A DNA stretch of 64,000 bases, taken from contig CBDFFO010000007.1 in the NCBI GenBank assembly GCA_965246805.1, positions 248,001-312,000 on the forward strand, written 5' to 3'. This DNA is from Schlegelella_A sp965246805. GTDB lineage: Bacteria; Pseudomonadota; Gammaproteobacteria; Burkholderiales; Burkholderiaceae_C. A program made the position numbers and the translations under genes. The notes under the pieces were generated by a model, which made no database searches, was not told the DNA's origin, and worked only from the letters and a program-made list of their open reading frames with translations. How positions within the stretch are numbered: position 1 is the first letter of the stretch; each line of letters begins with the position of its first letter. This document shows positions 1 through 9,044 of the stretch, one piece after another.

Positions 1-51
1 GCGTAGCCCGCGACAGCTCGAATACTCGCCTCAACCGCCTCTCGTTTTCAC

Positions 52-60
52 TGTGGATAA
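52..60 (-). promoter_or_regulatory. DnaA box upstream of dnaA
   Basis: TGTGGATAA is the exact reverse complement of the consensus DnaA box TTATCCACA. A second, one-mismatch copy (TTCTCCACA) lies at 112-120, directly against the dnaA start codon. Boxes here are consistent with DnaA autoregulation and with an origin nearby. Most of the region upstream of dnaA lies outside the window. Confidence 0.8.
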
Positions 61-64
61 CTGC

Positions 65-92
65 TTGCCGCGCGTCCTGCGGCCCGTACAAT
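65..92 (+). promoter_or_regulatory. Predicted dnaA promoter
   Basis: TTGCCG (65-70) and TACAAT (87-92) are separated by 16 nt, a plausible sigma-70 promoter whose transcript would begin near position 99, about 23 nt before the dnaA ATG. The DnaA box at 52-60 sits just upstream of the -35 element, where bound DnaA could influence transcription. This is inferred from motif match only. Confidence 0.5.
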
Positions 93-121
93 CGCGCCTC
101 GCAAAAGGAAGTTCTCCACAC

Positions 122-1582
122 ATGCAATCCGATCTCTGGCAGCGCGGCTGTGAACGCCTCGCGTTCGAGTTGCCCGATCAGCAGTTCAACACCTGGATCC
201 GGCCCTTGCCCGACGCCGAGGTGACCGACCAGGCCGATGGGGGCGCGCTCGTCACGGTGCGCGTGCCGAACCGGTTCAAGCTCGACTGGATCCGCAATCA
301 ATACGCCGGTCGCATCGAGAGCGTGTTGACCGAGCTTGCCGGCAAGCCGGTCCGTCTCGACGTCACGCTTGCCCCACGCGACTCGAACGGCACGGCATCG
401 ACGCCGGTTGCTCGCGGGGGCGTGAGCGCGGCACTGTCGGCCGGGCTCGAGGCGGCGCGCCTGCAGCCGGGTCGAGGCGCCGATGGCTCGTCGGCCTCGG
501 CCGCCCCCGAAAATCCGGCCTCGTCGACGAGCTCGAGCGGCCTCTACCCGCTGGTGTCGTCGCGCAGCCGCCTCAATTCAAGCCTCAGCTTCGACACGCT
601 CGTGCCGGGCCGTGCCAATCAGATGGCGCGAACCGCAGCACTCCACGTGGCGGGGGCACCGGGGCAGATGTACAACCCGCTGTTCATCTACGGCGGTGTC
701 GGTCTCGGCAAGACGCACTTGATCCACGCGGTCGGCAACGCACTGCTCGCCGACAAACCCGACGCGCGCATCCTCTACCTGCACGCCGAGCAGTTCATCA
801 CCGACGTGGTAAAAAATTACCAGCGCAAGACCTTCGACGAGCTGAAGGCGAAATACCACTCGCTCGACCTCCTGCTGATCGACGACGTGCAGTTCTTCGC
901 CGGCAAGGAGCGCACGCAGGAAGAGTTCTTTAACGCATTCGAAGCCTTGCTAGCCAAGCGTGCGCACATCATCATGACGAGCGACACCTATCCGAAGGGA
1001 CTGGTGGACATCGACGAGCGTCTGACCTCTCGTTTCGACGCCGGGCTCACGGTCGCGATCGAGCCGCCCGAGCTCGAGATGCGCGTCGCGATCCTGATGA
1101 GGAAGGCCGACCAGGAAGCGACGCCGATGCCCGAAGACGTGGCCTTCTTCGTCGCCAAGAACGTGCGCGCCAACGTGCGCGAGCTTGAAGGGGCGCTGCG
1201 CAAGATCCTCGCGTACTCGCGCTTCAGCCACAAGGAGATCAACATCGGCCTGGCGCGCGAGGCGCTGAAAGACCTGCTGTCGATACAGAACCGGCAGGTC
1301 GGCGTGGAAAACATCCAGAAGACGGTGGCCGACTTCTACAAGATCAAGGTCGCCGACATGTACTCGAAGAAGCGGCCCGCCTCGATCGCGCGGCCGCGCC
1401 AGATCGCGATGTACATCGCCAAGGAGATGACGCAAAAGAGCCTGCCCGAGATCGGCGAACTCTTCGGCGGGCGCGACCACACGACGGTGCTGCATGCGGT
1501 ACGCAAGATCACCGCCGAGCGGCAGAAGAACCCCGAGCTCAATCAGCAATTGCACGTGCTCGAGCAGACGCTGAAGGGGTGA
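122..1582 (+). CDS. dnaA: Chromosomal replication initiator protein DnaA
   Basis: Initiator ATPase that binds DnaA boxes and melts oriC. The 486-residue product shows the expected order: N-terminal helicase-loading domain beginning MQSDLW, an Ala/Ser-rich linker around residues 90-165, an AAA+ domain with P-loop GGVGLGKTH and Walker B LLLIDDVQFF, and the C-terminal DNA-binding signature GGRDHTTVLHAVRKI. The start at 122 is chosen over an in-frame GTG at 53 because it matches the family N-terminus and has AAAGGAAG upstream; the GTG overlaps the DnaA box. dnaN follows after 245 bp. Confidence 0.98.
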   Translation: MQSDLWQRGCERLAFELPDQQFNTWIRPLPDAEVTDQADGGALVTVRVPNRFKLDWIRNQYAGRIESVLTELAGKPVRLDVTLAPRDSNGTASTPVARGGVSAALSAGLEAARLQPGRGADGSSASAAPENPASSTSSSGLYPLVSSRSRLNSSLSFDTLVPGRANQMARTAALHVAGAPGQMYNPLFIYGGVGLGKTHLIHAVGNALLADKPDARILYLHAEQFITDVVKNYQRKTFDELKAKYHSLDLLLIDDVQFFAGKERTQEEFFNAFEALLAKRAHIIMTSDTYPKGLVDIDERLTSRFDAGLTVAIEPPELEMRVAILMRKADQEATPMPEDVAFFVAKNVRANVRELEGALRKILAYSRFSHKEINIGLAREALKDLLSIQNRQVGVENIQKTVADFYKIKVADMYSKKRPASIARPRQIAMYIAKEMTQKSLPEIGELFGGRDHTTVLHAVRKITAERQKNPELNQQLHVLEQTLKG

Positions 1583-1827
1583 GCTCCCTTTGACCCTCCG
1601 CTCTGCCCGCGCTGTCAAGCAACAACGCTGGGGACAACTTCCACGTGAACTCGATGATGTCCACAGCGCCACTGTCAAACCCGAAGTTGTTGTCGTTTCG
1701 CGAGTCCTCGCCAGGCCCTCGCTGCACACGGTTCGTGGCGGACTAAAGGCTTGATCCGTCAGGCGAAAATGCGCTTGTCCACACATTCGACGCCCCTCTA
1801 CTATCACTACCAGTTCCAGAGGTTCAA
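1583..1827. other. dnaA-dnaN intergenic region with degenerate DnaA boxes
   Basis: No gene is seen here. It holds a cluster of imperfect DnaA boxes: TGGGGACAA (1629-1637), ATGTCCACA (1657-1665) and TTGTCCACA (1775-1783). Such a cluster is compatible with part of oriC or with DnaA control of dnaN. No strongly AT-rich unwinding element is obvious, so the true origin may instead lie upstream of dnaA, outside the window. Confidence 0.45.
1775..1804 (+). promoter_or_regulatory. Predicted dnaN promoter overlapping a DnaA box
   Basis: TTGTCC (1775-1780) and TACTAT (1799-1804) are 18 nt apart and would start a transcript about 17 nt before the dnaN ATG. The -35 element lies inside the one-mismatch DnaA box TTGTCCACA, so DnaA binding could compete with RNA polymerase. 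Motif-based inference. Confidence 0.4.
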
Positions 1828-2934
1828 ATGATTGTCTTGAAAGCAGCACAAGAAAAAGTTCTGGGTGCTTTGCAAGCGGTGGCCGGCATCGTCGAGCGGC
1901 GCCACACGCTGCCAATCCTCGCTAACGTGCTGATCCGCAAGAGCGGCTCGCAGCTCGAATTCACGACCAGCGATCTCGAGATTCAGGTGCGCACAGCGGC
2001 CGATCTGGGCGGTGACGCGAGCGATTTCTCGACCACCGTAGGGGCTCGCAAGCTGATCGACATCCTGCGTTCGCTGCCTTCCGACCAGACCGTGACGCTC
2101 TCGACCACGCAGAGCAAGCTCACGTTGCAAGGCGGCAAGAGCCGCTTCACGCTGCAGACCTTGCCGAGCGAAGACTTCCCGCTGGTGCAGGAATCGGCCG
2201 ACTTCGGGCCGTCGTTCAGCGTGCCGCAGAAGGCCTTGCGTGGCCTGATCGCGCAGGTGCACTTCGCGATGGCGGTGCACGACATCCGCTACTACCTGAA
2301 CGGCATTTTGTTCGTGGCCGAAGGCAAGAGCCTCACCCTGGTCGCGACCGATGGCCACCGTCTGGCGCTTGCGCAGGCCACGCTCGAGGTCGAGATTCCT
2401 AAGCAGGAGGTGATTTTGCCGCGCAAGACCGTGCTCGAGCTGCAGCGACTCCTGAAAGACGACGACGGTTCGATCGACATGCGCTTCGCGCCGAACCAAG
2501 CCAAGTTCACGTTTGCGGGCATGGAGTTCGTATCGAAGCTCGTAGAAGGCAAGTTCCCCGACTACAACCGCGTGATCCCCAAGAACCACAAGAACCGGGT
2601 GACGCTAGGCCGCGTGCCGCTGCTCGCGAGCCTGCAGCGCGCCGCGATCCTGACGAGCGAGAAGTTCAAGGGCGTGCGCGTCAACATCGAGCCGGGAACC
2701 CTGCGCATCGCGTCCAGCAACGCCGAACAGGAAGAGGCGATGGAAGAGCTCGAGATCGACTACGGCGGCGACACGATCGAGATCGGCTTCAACGTCACGT
2801 ACCTCATCGACGCGCTCACCAACATGGGCCAGGAGATGATCACGGTCGAGCTGCAGGACACGAACTCGAGCGCCCTCATCACGGTACCCGAGCAGGCCGG
2901 ATTCAAGTACGTGGTGATGCCGATGCGCATTTGA
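1828..2934 (+). CDS. dnaN: DNA polymerase III beta sliding clamp
   Basis: Ring-shaped processivity clamp that tethers Pol III and other DNA enzymes to the template. The 368-residue length is standard for the three-domain clamp. It begins MIVLKAAQEKVL, contains the conserved ATDGHRLA segment in the middle domain, and ends in the family C-terminus YVVMPMRI, which forms part of the protein-docking pocket. ATG start; gyrB lies 150 bp downstream in the same direction, the usual dnaA-dnaN-gyrB order. Confidence 0.98.
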   Translation: MIVLKAAQEKVLGALQAVAGIVERRHTLPILANVLIRKSGSQLEFTTSDLEIQVRTAADLGGDASDFSTTVGARKLIDILRSLPSDQTVTLSTTQSKLTLQGGKSRFTLQTLPSEDFPLVQESADFGPSFSVPQKALRGLIAQVHFAMAVHDIRYYLNGILFVAEGKSLTLVATDGHRLALAQATLEVEIPKQEVILPRKTVLELQRLLKDDDGSIDMRFAPNQAKFTFAGMEFVSKLVEGKFPDYNRVIPKNHKNRVTLGRVPLLASLQRAAILTSEKFKGVRVNIEPGTLRIASSNAEQEEAMEELEIDYGGDTIEIGFNVTYLIDALTNMGQEMITVELQDTNSSALITVPEQAGFKYVVMPMRI

Positions 2935-2960
2935 AGCGCACCCCCGACGTCCTTCACGAG

Positions 2961-2977
2961 GCGGGCTTCTGGCCCGC
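2961..2977 (+). terminator. Hairpin after dnaN
   Basis: GCGGGC (2961-2966), loop TTCTG, GCCCGC (2972-2977) form a perfect 6-bp GC stem followed by the moderately T-rich TTCACCGTTTCTAG. This is a possible intrinsic terminator separating dnaN from gyrB. The T tract is imperfect, so termination may be partial. Confidence 0.45.
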
Positions 2978-3084
2978 TTCACCGTTTCTAGAGCGGCCGG
3001 ACTCACGTGCATCGCACGGTCTTCCGGCAACGACAAAACCCGATTTCAGCGTGATCTGAGCGGGCCAACGACGAGCGAGCCACG

Positions 3085-5709
3085 ATGAGCGAACCCACCC
3101 CCCTTCCCGCCGACGGCGCCCACGACAGCAGCAAAGGCGACGCGAGCGACCGCGCCAAGTTCGAGGCGGCCAAAGCCGCCGAGGCGGCGCAGGACAAAGC
3201 GCTCGACAAGGCGAACGAGACCGAACGCCACGCCGCCGACAGCGCGGCCTACGGCGAAGGCAGCATCCAGATCCTGGAGGGCCTGGAAGCGGTGAGGAAA
3301 CGGCCCGGCATGTACATCGGCGACACCTCGGACGGAACGGGCCTGCACCACCTCGTCTTCGAGGTGGTCGACAACTCGATCGACGAATCACTCGCCGGCT
3401 ATTGCGACGACATCGTCGTGACGATTCACACCGACAACTCCATCAGCGTCACCGACAACGGCCGTGGCATCCCGACCGGCGTGAAGATGGACGACAAGCA
3501 CGAGCCGAAGCGCTCGGCTGCCGAAATCGCGCTCACCGAGCTGCATGCGGGCGGCAAGTTCAACCAGAACAGCTACAAGGTGTCGGGCGGTCTGCACGGC
3601 GTGGGCGTGAGTTGCGTGAACGGCCTGTCGAAGTGGCTGCGCCTCACGGTGCGCCGCGACGGCTTCGCGAACTTCATGGAGTTCAAGCAAGGCATCCCGC
3701 AGGAGCGCGTGGTCGAAGTGCGCGACGGCGTCGAGGTCTCGCCGATGAAGATCACCGGCGAGACCGACAAGCGCGGAACCGAAGTGCACTTCCTGCCCGA
3801 CCTCGAGATTTTCTCGAACATCGACTTCCACTACGAGATCATCTCGAAGCGGCTGCGCGAGCTGAGCTTCCTGAACAACGGCGTGAAGATCCGCCTCGTC
3901 GACGAGCGCAACAACCGCAGCGACGACTTCGCGTTCGCAGGCGGCGTGAAGGGATTCGTCGAGTACGTGAACGCCGGCAAGAAGGTGCTGCACCCGAACG
4001 TGTTCGCCGCCACCGGCCACAAGATGAGCGACCAGCAGACCGACATCGTGGCCGAGGTCGCCATGCAGTGGAACGACGGCTACAGCGAGAACGTGCTCTG
4101 CTTCACCAACAACATCCCGCAGCGTGACGGCGGCACGCACCTCACGGGTCTGCGCGCCGCGATGACGCGCGTCATCAACAAGTACATCGACGACTCGGAG
4201 GTGGCGAAGAAGGCGAAGGTCGAGGTGACCGGCGACGACATGCGCGAAGGCCTGACCTGCGTGCTGTCGGTCAAGGTGCCGGAGCCCAAGTTCTCGAGCC
4301 AGACCAAGGACAAGTTGGTCTCGAGCGAGGTGCGCGGCCCCGTCGAAGACGTGGTGAGCAAGGCGCTCAACGACTACCTGCTCGAGAACCCCACCGACGC
4401 GAAGATCATCGTCGGCAAGATCGTCGATGCGGCGCGCGCGCGCGAAGCCGCCCGCAAGGCGCGCGAGATGACGCGCAGGAAGGGCGTGCTCGACGGCATG
4501 GGCCTGCCCGGTAAGCTCGCCGACTGCCAGGAGAAGGACCCGGCGATGTGCGAGATTTACATCGTCGAGGGCGACTCGGCCGGCGGCTCCGCGAAGCAAG
4601 GGCGCGACCGCAAGTTCCAGGCGATCCTGCCGCTGCGCGGCAAGATCCTGAACGTCGAGAAGGCGCGCTACGAGAAGCTCCTGACGAGCAACGAGATCTT
4701 GACGCTCATCACCGCGCTCGGCACCGGCATCGGCAAGGGCATGGGCGGCGACGACTTCAACGTCGAGAAGCTGCGCTACCACCGCATCATCATCATGACG
4801 GACGCCGACGTCGACGGCGCGCACATCCGCACCTTGCTGCTAACGTTCCTGTTTCGGCAGATGCCCGAGCTCGTCGAGCGCGGCCACATCTACATCGCGC
4901 AGCCGCCGCTCTACAAAGTGAAGTTCGGCAAAGACGAGCAGTACCTGAAAGACGGCCACGAACTCGACGCGTACCTGATGCGCGTGGCGCTCCGCGACGC
5001 CCGGCTCGAGACGGGCATCGAAGGCGCTGCGGTGCTGCAGGGCCCGGCGCTCGAAGCGCTGGCCACGCAATACGTGCTCGCGAAGAACGTCGTCGAGCGG
5101 CTGTCGAACTGGATGGACGTCGACGCCTTGCGCGCGATGGCCAACGGCCTCGAGCTCGATCTCGACACGCTTGAAGCGGCCGAGACTTCGGCGCTCGCGT
5201 TGAAGGGCGCATTGAACGACGCCGACGTCGCCGCCGAGTTCGATGCACGCACCGACAAGCACGTGCTGCGCGTGAGCCGCATGCAGCACGGCAACGTGAA
5301 GAGCAGCGTGATCACCGCCGACTTCGTGCACGGGGGCGACTACGAAGCGCTGAGCGCCGCGGGCAAGACCTTCCGTGGCCTAGTCGGGCCCGATGCCGTC
5401 GTGAAGCGCGGCGAAGGCGAGCGGCAGAAACAGTCGCGCGTCGGCGATTTTCGCGAGGCGATGGCCTGGCTCATCGTGCAGGCCGAAAGCGCGGTCGCGC
5501 GCCAGCGCTACAAAGGACTCGGCGAGATGAACCCGGCCCAGTTGTGGGAGACCACGATGGACCCGACCGTGCGCCGCCTGCTGCGCGTGCAACTCGACGA
5601 CGCGATCGAAGCCGACCGCGTCTTCACGATGCTGATGGGCGACGAGGTCGAGCCGCGTCGCAACTTCATCGAGACCAATGCGCTGCGGGCGTCGAACGTC
5701 GACGTTTGA
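3085..5709 (+). CDS. gyrB: DNA gyrase subunit B
   Basis: ATPase subunit of gyrase, which introduces negative supercoils with GyrA (not in this window). The 874-residue product carries the GHKL ATPase domain (VVDNSIDE, GGLHGVGVSCVN), the transducer domain, and the TOPRIM motifs EGDSAGGS and DADVDGAHIRT. A large insert between TOPRIM and the C-terminus (roughly residues 630-790) is the type seen in many Gram-negative GyrB proteins. The tail has KGLGEMNP and ends NALRASNVDV. Unusual is an Ala/Asp/Lys-rich N-terminal extension of about 50 residues before the conserved YGEGSIQILEGLEAVRKRPG; no internal start explains it away. Confidence 0.98.
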   Translation: MSEPTPLPADGAHDSSKGDASDRAKFEAAKAAEAAQDKALDKANETERHAADSAAYGEGSIQILEGLEAVRKRPGMYIGDTSDGTGLHHLVFEVVDNSIDESLAGYCDDIVVTIHTDNSISVTDNGRGIPTGVKMDDKHEPKRSAAEIALTELHAGGKFNQNSYKVSGGLHGVGVSCVNGLSKWLRLTVRRDGFANFMEFKQGIPQERVVEVRDGVEVSPMKITGETDKRGTEVHFLPDLEIFSNIDFHYEIISKRLRELSFLNNGVKIRLVDERNNRSDDFAFAGGVKGFVEYVNAGKKVLHPNVFAATGHKMSDQQTDIVAEVAMQWNDGYSENVLCFTNNIPQRDGGTHLTGLRAAMTRVINKYIDDSEVAKKAKVEVTGDDMREGLTCVLSVKVPEPKFSSQTKDKLVSSEVRGPVEDVVSKALNDYLLENPTDAKIIVGKIVDAARAREAARKAREMTRRKGVLDGMGLPGKLADCQEKDPAMCEIYIVEGDSAGGSAKQGRDRKFQAILPLRGKILNVEKARYEKLLTSNEILTLITALGTGIGKGMGGDDFNVEKLRYHRIIIMTDADVDGAHIRTLLLTFLFRQMPELVERGHIYIAQPPLYKVKFGKDEQYLKDGHELDAYLMRVALRDARLETGIEGAAVLQGPALEALATQYVLAKNVVERLSNWMDVDALRAMANGLELDLDTLEAAETSALALKGALNDADVAAEFDARTDKHVLRVSRMQHGNVKSSVITADFVHGGDYEALSAAGKTFRGLVGPDAVVKRGEGERQKQSRVGDFREAMAWLIVQAESAVARQRYKGLGEMNPAQLWETTMDPTVRRLLRVQLDDAIEADRVFTMLMGDEVEPRRNFIETNALRASNVDV

Positions 5710-5736
5710 GGCGGCGCGCTAACCAGCGGCTGAACG

Positions 5737-6627
5737 TCACTCAACGCGCGGGCGAAATTGGAGCCAGATACCGTGTGCGTTTTTGGGTTTGATGAGTGCT
5801 TCGAGTGGTGCGGCAATGACCAGAGCGTTGGAACCGGAAGTTCCCAGGGCCGCGGCTGACTCAGCCGTTGCACGGCGGCTTCGAGTCGCCATGACGACTC
5901 CAATCACAGGGCGCCCAACGACGATTTGATGCCGTTCCGGCACGATCACGATCCGTCCATTTTCAAGTTCAATCACGTTGGCCTCGATGAGTTCCGGCGC
6001 CTCGATCCAGGCCTTCTTTGCGACCGATCCCAGCGCGAGAAGCACTTCTGCCAGTGGATCTCGATCCCGTAAGGCGATCCAGACCTCACTCATCGACACG
6101 GCGCCGTTCGCGTGTGCGAAGTGTTCAGGTCGATCCGTCGGCGATCGGTTATCCGACACGAAGAACACGAAGCTGAGTCGTGGGTCATCAAAGGTGACCA
6201 CGCCGTCCTCCCGGCGGAAAGCGATTTGCCTCTCGGTGAGGGCGGCGACCAGCCGGGCTGTATCGCGGACGTGAAACGATAGGAAGGCGGGCCCCTCTCC
6301 TCGTTCGAGATGCTCGCTGTAGAAGGTCGACAAGTCATCCGTGGGCGTAGACGCCGTGATCAACTCTAGCCCGGAGCCGTCCAAGAACTTGATGTGGTTG
6401 TTGCGGATGCCGTTGGCGTGCAATCGTCCGGCCTTGACGGAAAAGCCCAGTTGCTCGAAGTCTTTCGAGGCGGCGTCGAGGTCGCGTACAGCCAGCGGAA
6501 TGTGATCGATACCGACGATGGCGGGCAGTTTCTGCGGGTAGGCCAGCCCAGTCGTGGCCAGGCAGAGGACGAATACCAAAAATAGGTACATCCTGAAATC
6601 AGAAATTCGTTCGCGCGTGAGGCTCAT
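5737..6627 (-). CDS. Secreted VOC/glyoxalase-like domain protein
   Basis: A 296-residue protein with an N-terminal hydrophobic signal (about residues 13-29, ending GLAYP) followed by a vicinal-oxygen-chelate type domain: VGIDHIPLAVRDLDAA is the typical first beta-alpha unit, and a second module starts near FLSFHVRDT. It resembles the Glyoxalase_3 family; the substrate is unknown. The ATG at 6627 supplies Arg residues for the signal n-region; an alternative ATG at 6591 would start at the hydrophobic stretch. Convergent with gyrB (27-bp gap). Its codon use looks less GC-biased than gyrB or the M61 gene, which hints at later acquisition. Confidence 0.75.
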   Translation of the reverse strand: MSLTRERISDFRMYLFLVFVLCLATTGLAYPQKLPAIVGIDHIPLAVRDLDAASKDFEQLGFSVKAGRLHANGIRNNHIKFLDGSGLELITASTPTDDLSTFYSEHLERGEGPAFLSFHVRDTARLVAALTERQIAFRREDGVVTFDDPRLSFVFFVSDNRSPTDRPEHFAHANGAVSMSEVWIALRDRDPLAEVLLALGSVAKKAWIEAPELIEANVIELENGRIVIVPERHQIVVGRPVIGVVMATRSRRATAESAAALGTSGSNALVIAAPLEALIKPKNAHGIWLQFRPRVE

Positions 6628-6806
6628 TGGCTTGGCTGCTTTGGCCAGAATTGGATGCCTCGCAGGAATTCAACACCGCAAAGCCTGTGCAACAATTTTG
6701 TCGTACCAGAAACCCAGTCGCAACGGCTCTTGCGAGCCTCACACCTCCTGTGACGCGATCTGCGGTGATCCGCCGCAAGCGCGTGCGACAACCGTGAGGC
6801 CCCTCG

Positions 6807-8771
6807 ATGAACATGACCCGCACGCTTCGACTGACCGTCTTCACCTTGACTTTGCTCGCGGGCACGACCGTGCGGCCGCAAACCGGCCCACAAACGACGC
6901 CCATGCCCGCACCGATCGCGGTGGCCCAAGGCAACGTGCCTTACCCTGGTGTGCTGACACTCAGTGTGGACGCGACCGACGTCCCGCGCCATATCTTTCG
7001 CGTTCGCGAAACGATCCCGGTCAAGCCTGGCCCGTTGACCCTCTCGATCCCGAAGTGGATCCCCGGCGAGCACGCGCCCAGCGGCCCGATCGCGTTGTTG
7101 TCGGGGCTCGTGATCACGGCCAACGGCAAGCGCATCGAGTGGCTGCGCGACACCATCGAGATGAGCGCGTTCCACATCGACGTGCCCGCCGGAGTGAGCG
7201 AGATCACGCTCGAACTCGCGCAGCAGGCCGCCGGCTCCGCCTCGTTCACAGGCACCATCGTCACACCGGACATCTTCGTGCTGAAGTGGAGTGCGGTCGC
7301 GCTCTACCCGGCCGGCTATGCGGTGAGCAACATCCGCATCCAGCCGAGCGTGAAGCTGCCGACCGGCTGGAAGTTCGCGAGCGGCCTCGACGGTGCCCGA
7401 ACGACATCCAGCGCGAGGGACGGCGACGTCACGCAGTTCGCGCCCACGAGCTTCGAGACGCTCGTCGACTCGCCGCTCTACGCCGGCCGCCACGTGCGCA
7501 CCTTCGATCTCGACCCGGGCGCTGCGGTGCCGGTCAGGCTCAACGTCTTCGCCGACGACGAAGCCAACCTCGACGCGAGCACACAACAAATTGGAGCACA
7601 TCGCAAACTCGTCCAGCAGGCCTACAAGCTCTACGGCTCGCACCATTACGACCACTACGATTTCATGTTGAGTCTCAACGAGGAGATGGGCTTCGTCGGC
7701 ATCGAGCATCACCGCTCGAGCGAGAACGGCTACTTGCCGAAATACTTCACCGACTGGGACACCATGGCACCGAGCCGCGACCTGCTGCCGCACGAGTACA
7801 CGCACTCGTGGAACGGCAAGTTCCGCCGCCCCGCCGACCTGTGGACGGCGGACTACACCACGCCTATGCGCGACAGCCTGCTCTGGGTCTATGAGGGCCA
7901 GACCGAGTTCTGGGGCAAGGTGCTTGCGGCTCGCAGCGGCTTGTTGACCCCGCAGCAGACACTCGACCAGATCGCCGCACTCGCGGCGCGCCTTGACACC
8001 CAGCCCGGCCGCACGTGGCGCTCGTTGCAGGACACCACCAACGGCGAGATCCTCGGTTCGCGCGGGCTGCGTGGCATGAGCAGCTGGCTCCGCGGCGTCG
8101 ATTACTACGATGAAGGATTGCTGATCTGGCTCGATGCCGACACACTGATCCGCGAGAAGACCAACAACCAGAAATCGCTCGACGACTTCGCGAGAAGCTT
8201 CTTCGGCGTCGAAGACGGCTCGCTCACGCCGCTCACCTACACCTTCGCCGACGTGGTCGCTGCGCTGAACGCGGTGATGCCGTACGACTGGGCCACCTTT
8301 TTGCGCAGCCGTCTCGACGGCCACGGTCCGGGCGCACCGCTCGAGGGTCTGACGCGTGGCGGCTACCGCGTCGTCTATACCGACACGCCTTCGGAATTCT
8401 TCAAGTCGAGCGACGAGATGAGCAAGTCGACGGGCTTCATGTACTCACTCGGCCTCGTCGTCGGCAAGGAGGCGCTGATCACGGAGATTCAGTGGGACGG
8501 CCCGGTGTTCAAGGCCGGAGTCACGGTCGGCGCCACGGTGGTGGCGGTGAACGGCGTGCCATTCGAGCCAGGGGTGCTCAAGGATGCGATCAAGGCAGCC
8601 GCAAGGCCCAACGCGGCGTCCATCGAATTGCTGGTCAAAGCCGACAATCGTTATCGCACCGTGAAGGTCGACTACCACGGCGGCCTTCGCTACCCGAAAC
8701 TCGAGCGCATCGGCGATCCCTCGACGTTAGGCCCCGCGTTGCTCGATGCCATCCTCACCGCCAGACCCTGA
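6807..8771 (+). CDS. M61 family metallopeptidase with PDZ domain, exported
   Basis: Zinc aminopeptidase-like protein of the glycyl aminopeptidase (M61) family, 654 residues. The zinc motif HEYTH is followed by SWNGK, the family signature, and the third-ligand helix reads WVYEGQTEFWG. A signal peptide (residues 1 to about 24, MNMTRTLRL then hydrophobic) predicts periplasmic location. A PDZ domain occupies about residues 540-630 (SLGLVVG, VNGVPFEPGVLKDAI), typical of the family and probably substrate-guiding. A single gene with no operon partner; its substrate is not inferable. Confidence 0.9.
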   Translation: MNMTRTLRLTVFTLTLLAGTTVRPQTGPQTTPMPAPIAVAQGNVPYPGVLTLSVDATDVPRHIFRVRETIPVKPGPLTLSIPKWIPGEHAPSGPIALLSGLVITANGKRIEWLRDTIEMSAFHIDVPAGVSEITLELAQQAAGSASFTGTIVTPDIFVLKWSAVALYPAGYAVSNIRIQPSVKLPTGWKFASGLDGARTTSSARDGDVTQFAPTSFETLVDSPLYAGRHVRTFDLDPGAAVPVRLNVFADDEANLDASTQQIGAHRKLVQQAYKLYGSHHYDHYDFMLSLNEEMGFVGIEHHRSSENGYLPKYFTDWDTMAPSRDLLPHEYTHSWNGKFRRPADLWTADYTTPMRDSLLWVYEGQTEFWGKVLAARSGLLTPQQTLDQIAALAARLDTQPGRTWRSLQDTTNGEILGSRGLRGMSSWLRGVDYYDEGLLIWLDADTLIREKTNNQKSLDDFARSFFGVEDGSLTPLTYTFADVVAALNAVMPYDWATFLRSRLDGHGPGAPLEGLTRGGYRVVYTDTPSEFFKSSDEMSKSTGFMYSLGLVVGKEALITEIQWDGPVFKAGVTVGATVVAVNGVPFEPGVLKDAIKAAARPNAASIELLVKADNRYRTVKVDYHGGLRYPKLERIGDPSTLGPALLDAILTARP

Positions 8772-9044
8772 CGCCCGGAGCTTGGGCCGGACAAGGCTCG
8801 GCGCGTTTCGGCGTTTATTGGGGGGCTAGCCCAGGACCTCGGGCCCGCACTGTGTGGCCGGGTTCGGGAGTTCCTTGCATTTTTGGGTGGCTCCCGGCTT
8901 TAGGCCACCGTCCTTGAGCCGGAAATGCGAAAAGCAGGTCTGGCTTTCGGGCGCCGGATGTCAGACGCTCAGGCGCCGTCAACGACAAGCAACGCGTCAT
9001 CGAGCCGATGACGCGCCGCAACGACCTCGCACGACAGCTTCCGC
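8772..9044. other. Intergenic region, no gene seen
   Basis: This 273-bp stretch lies between the convergent M61 peptidase and Rieske oxygenase genes. I see no convincing ORF, RNA gene or terminator with a T tract. A 71-codon ORF at 8854-9069 has a composition unlike real proteins in this genome and was rejected. Confidence 0.5.

Noticed and set aside
1638..1653. ACTTCCACGTGAACTC near dnaA as a parS site
   Set aside because: Four mismatches in the 14-bp core, against perfect cores in mnmG.
3388..4824. Long antisense ORF (478 codons) across gyrB; many similar ones elsewhere
   Set aside because: High GC leaves reverse frames open. The translation is His/Val/Ala/Arg-rich with no family motifs, while the gyrB frame is fully conserved.
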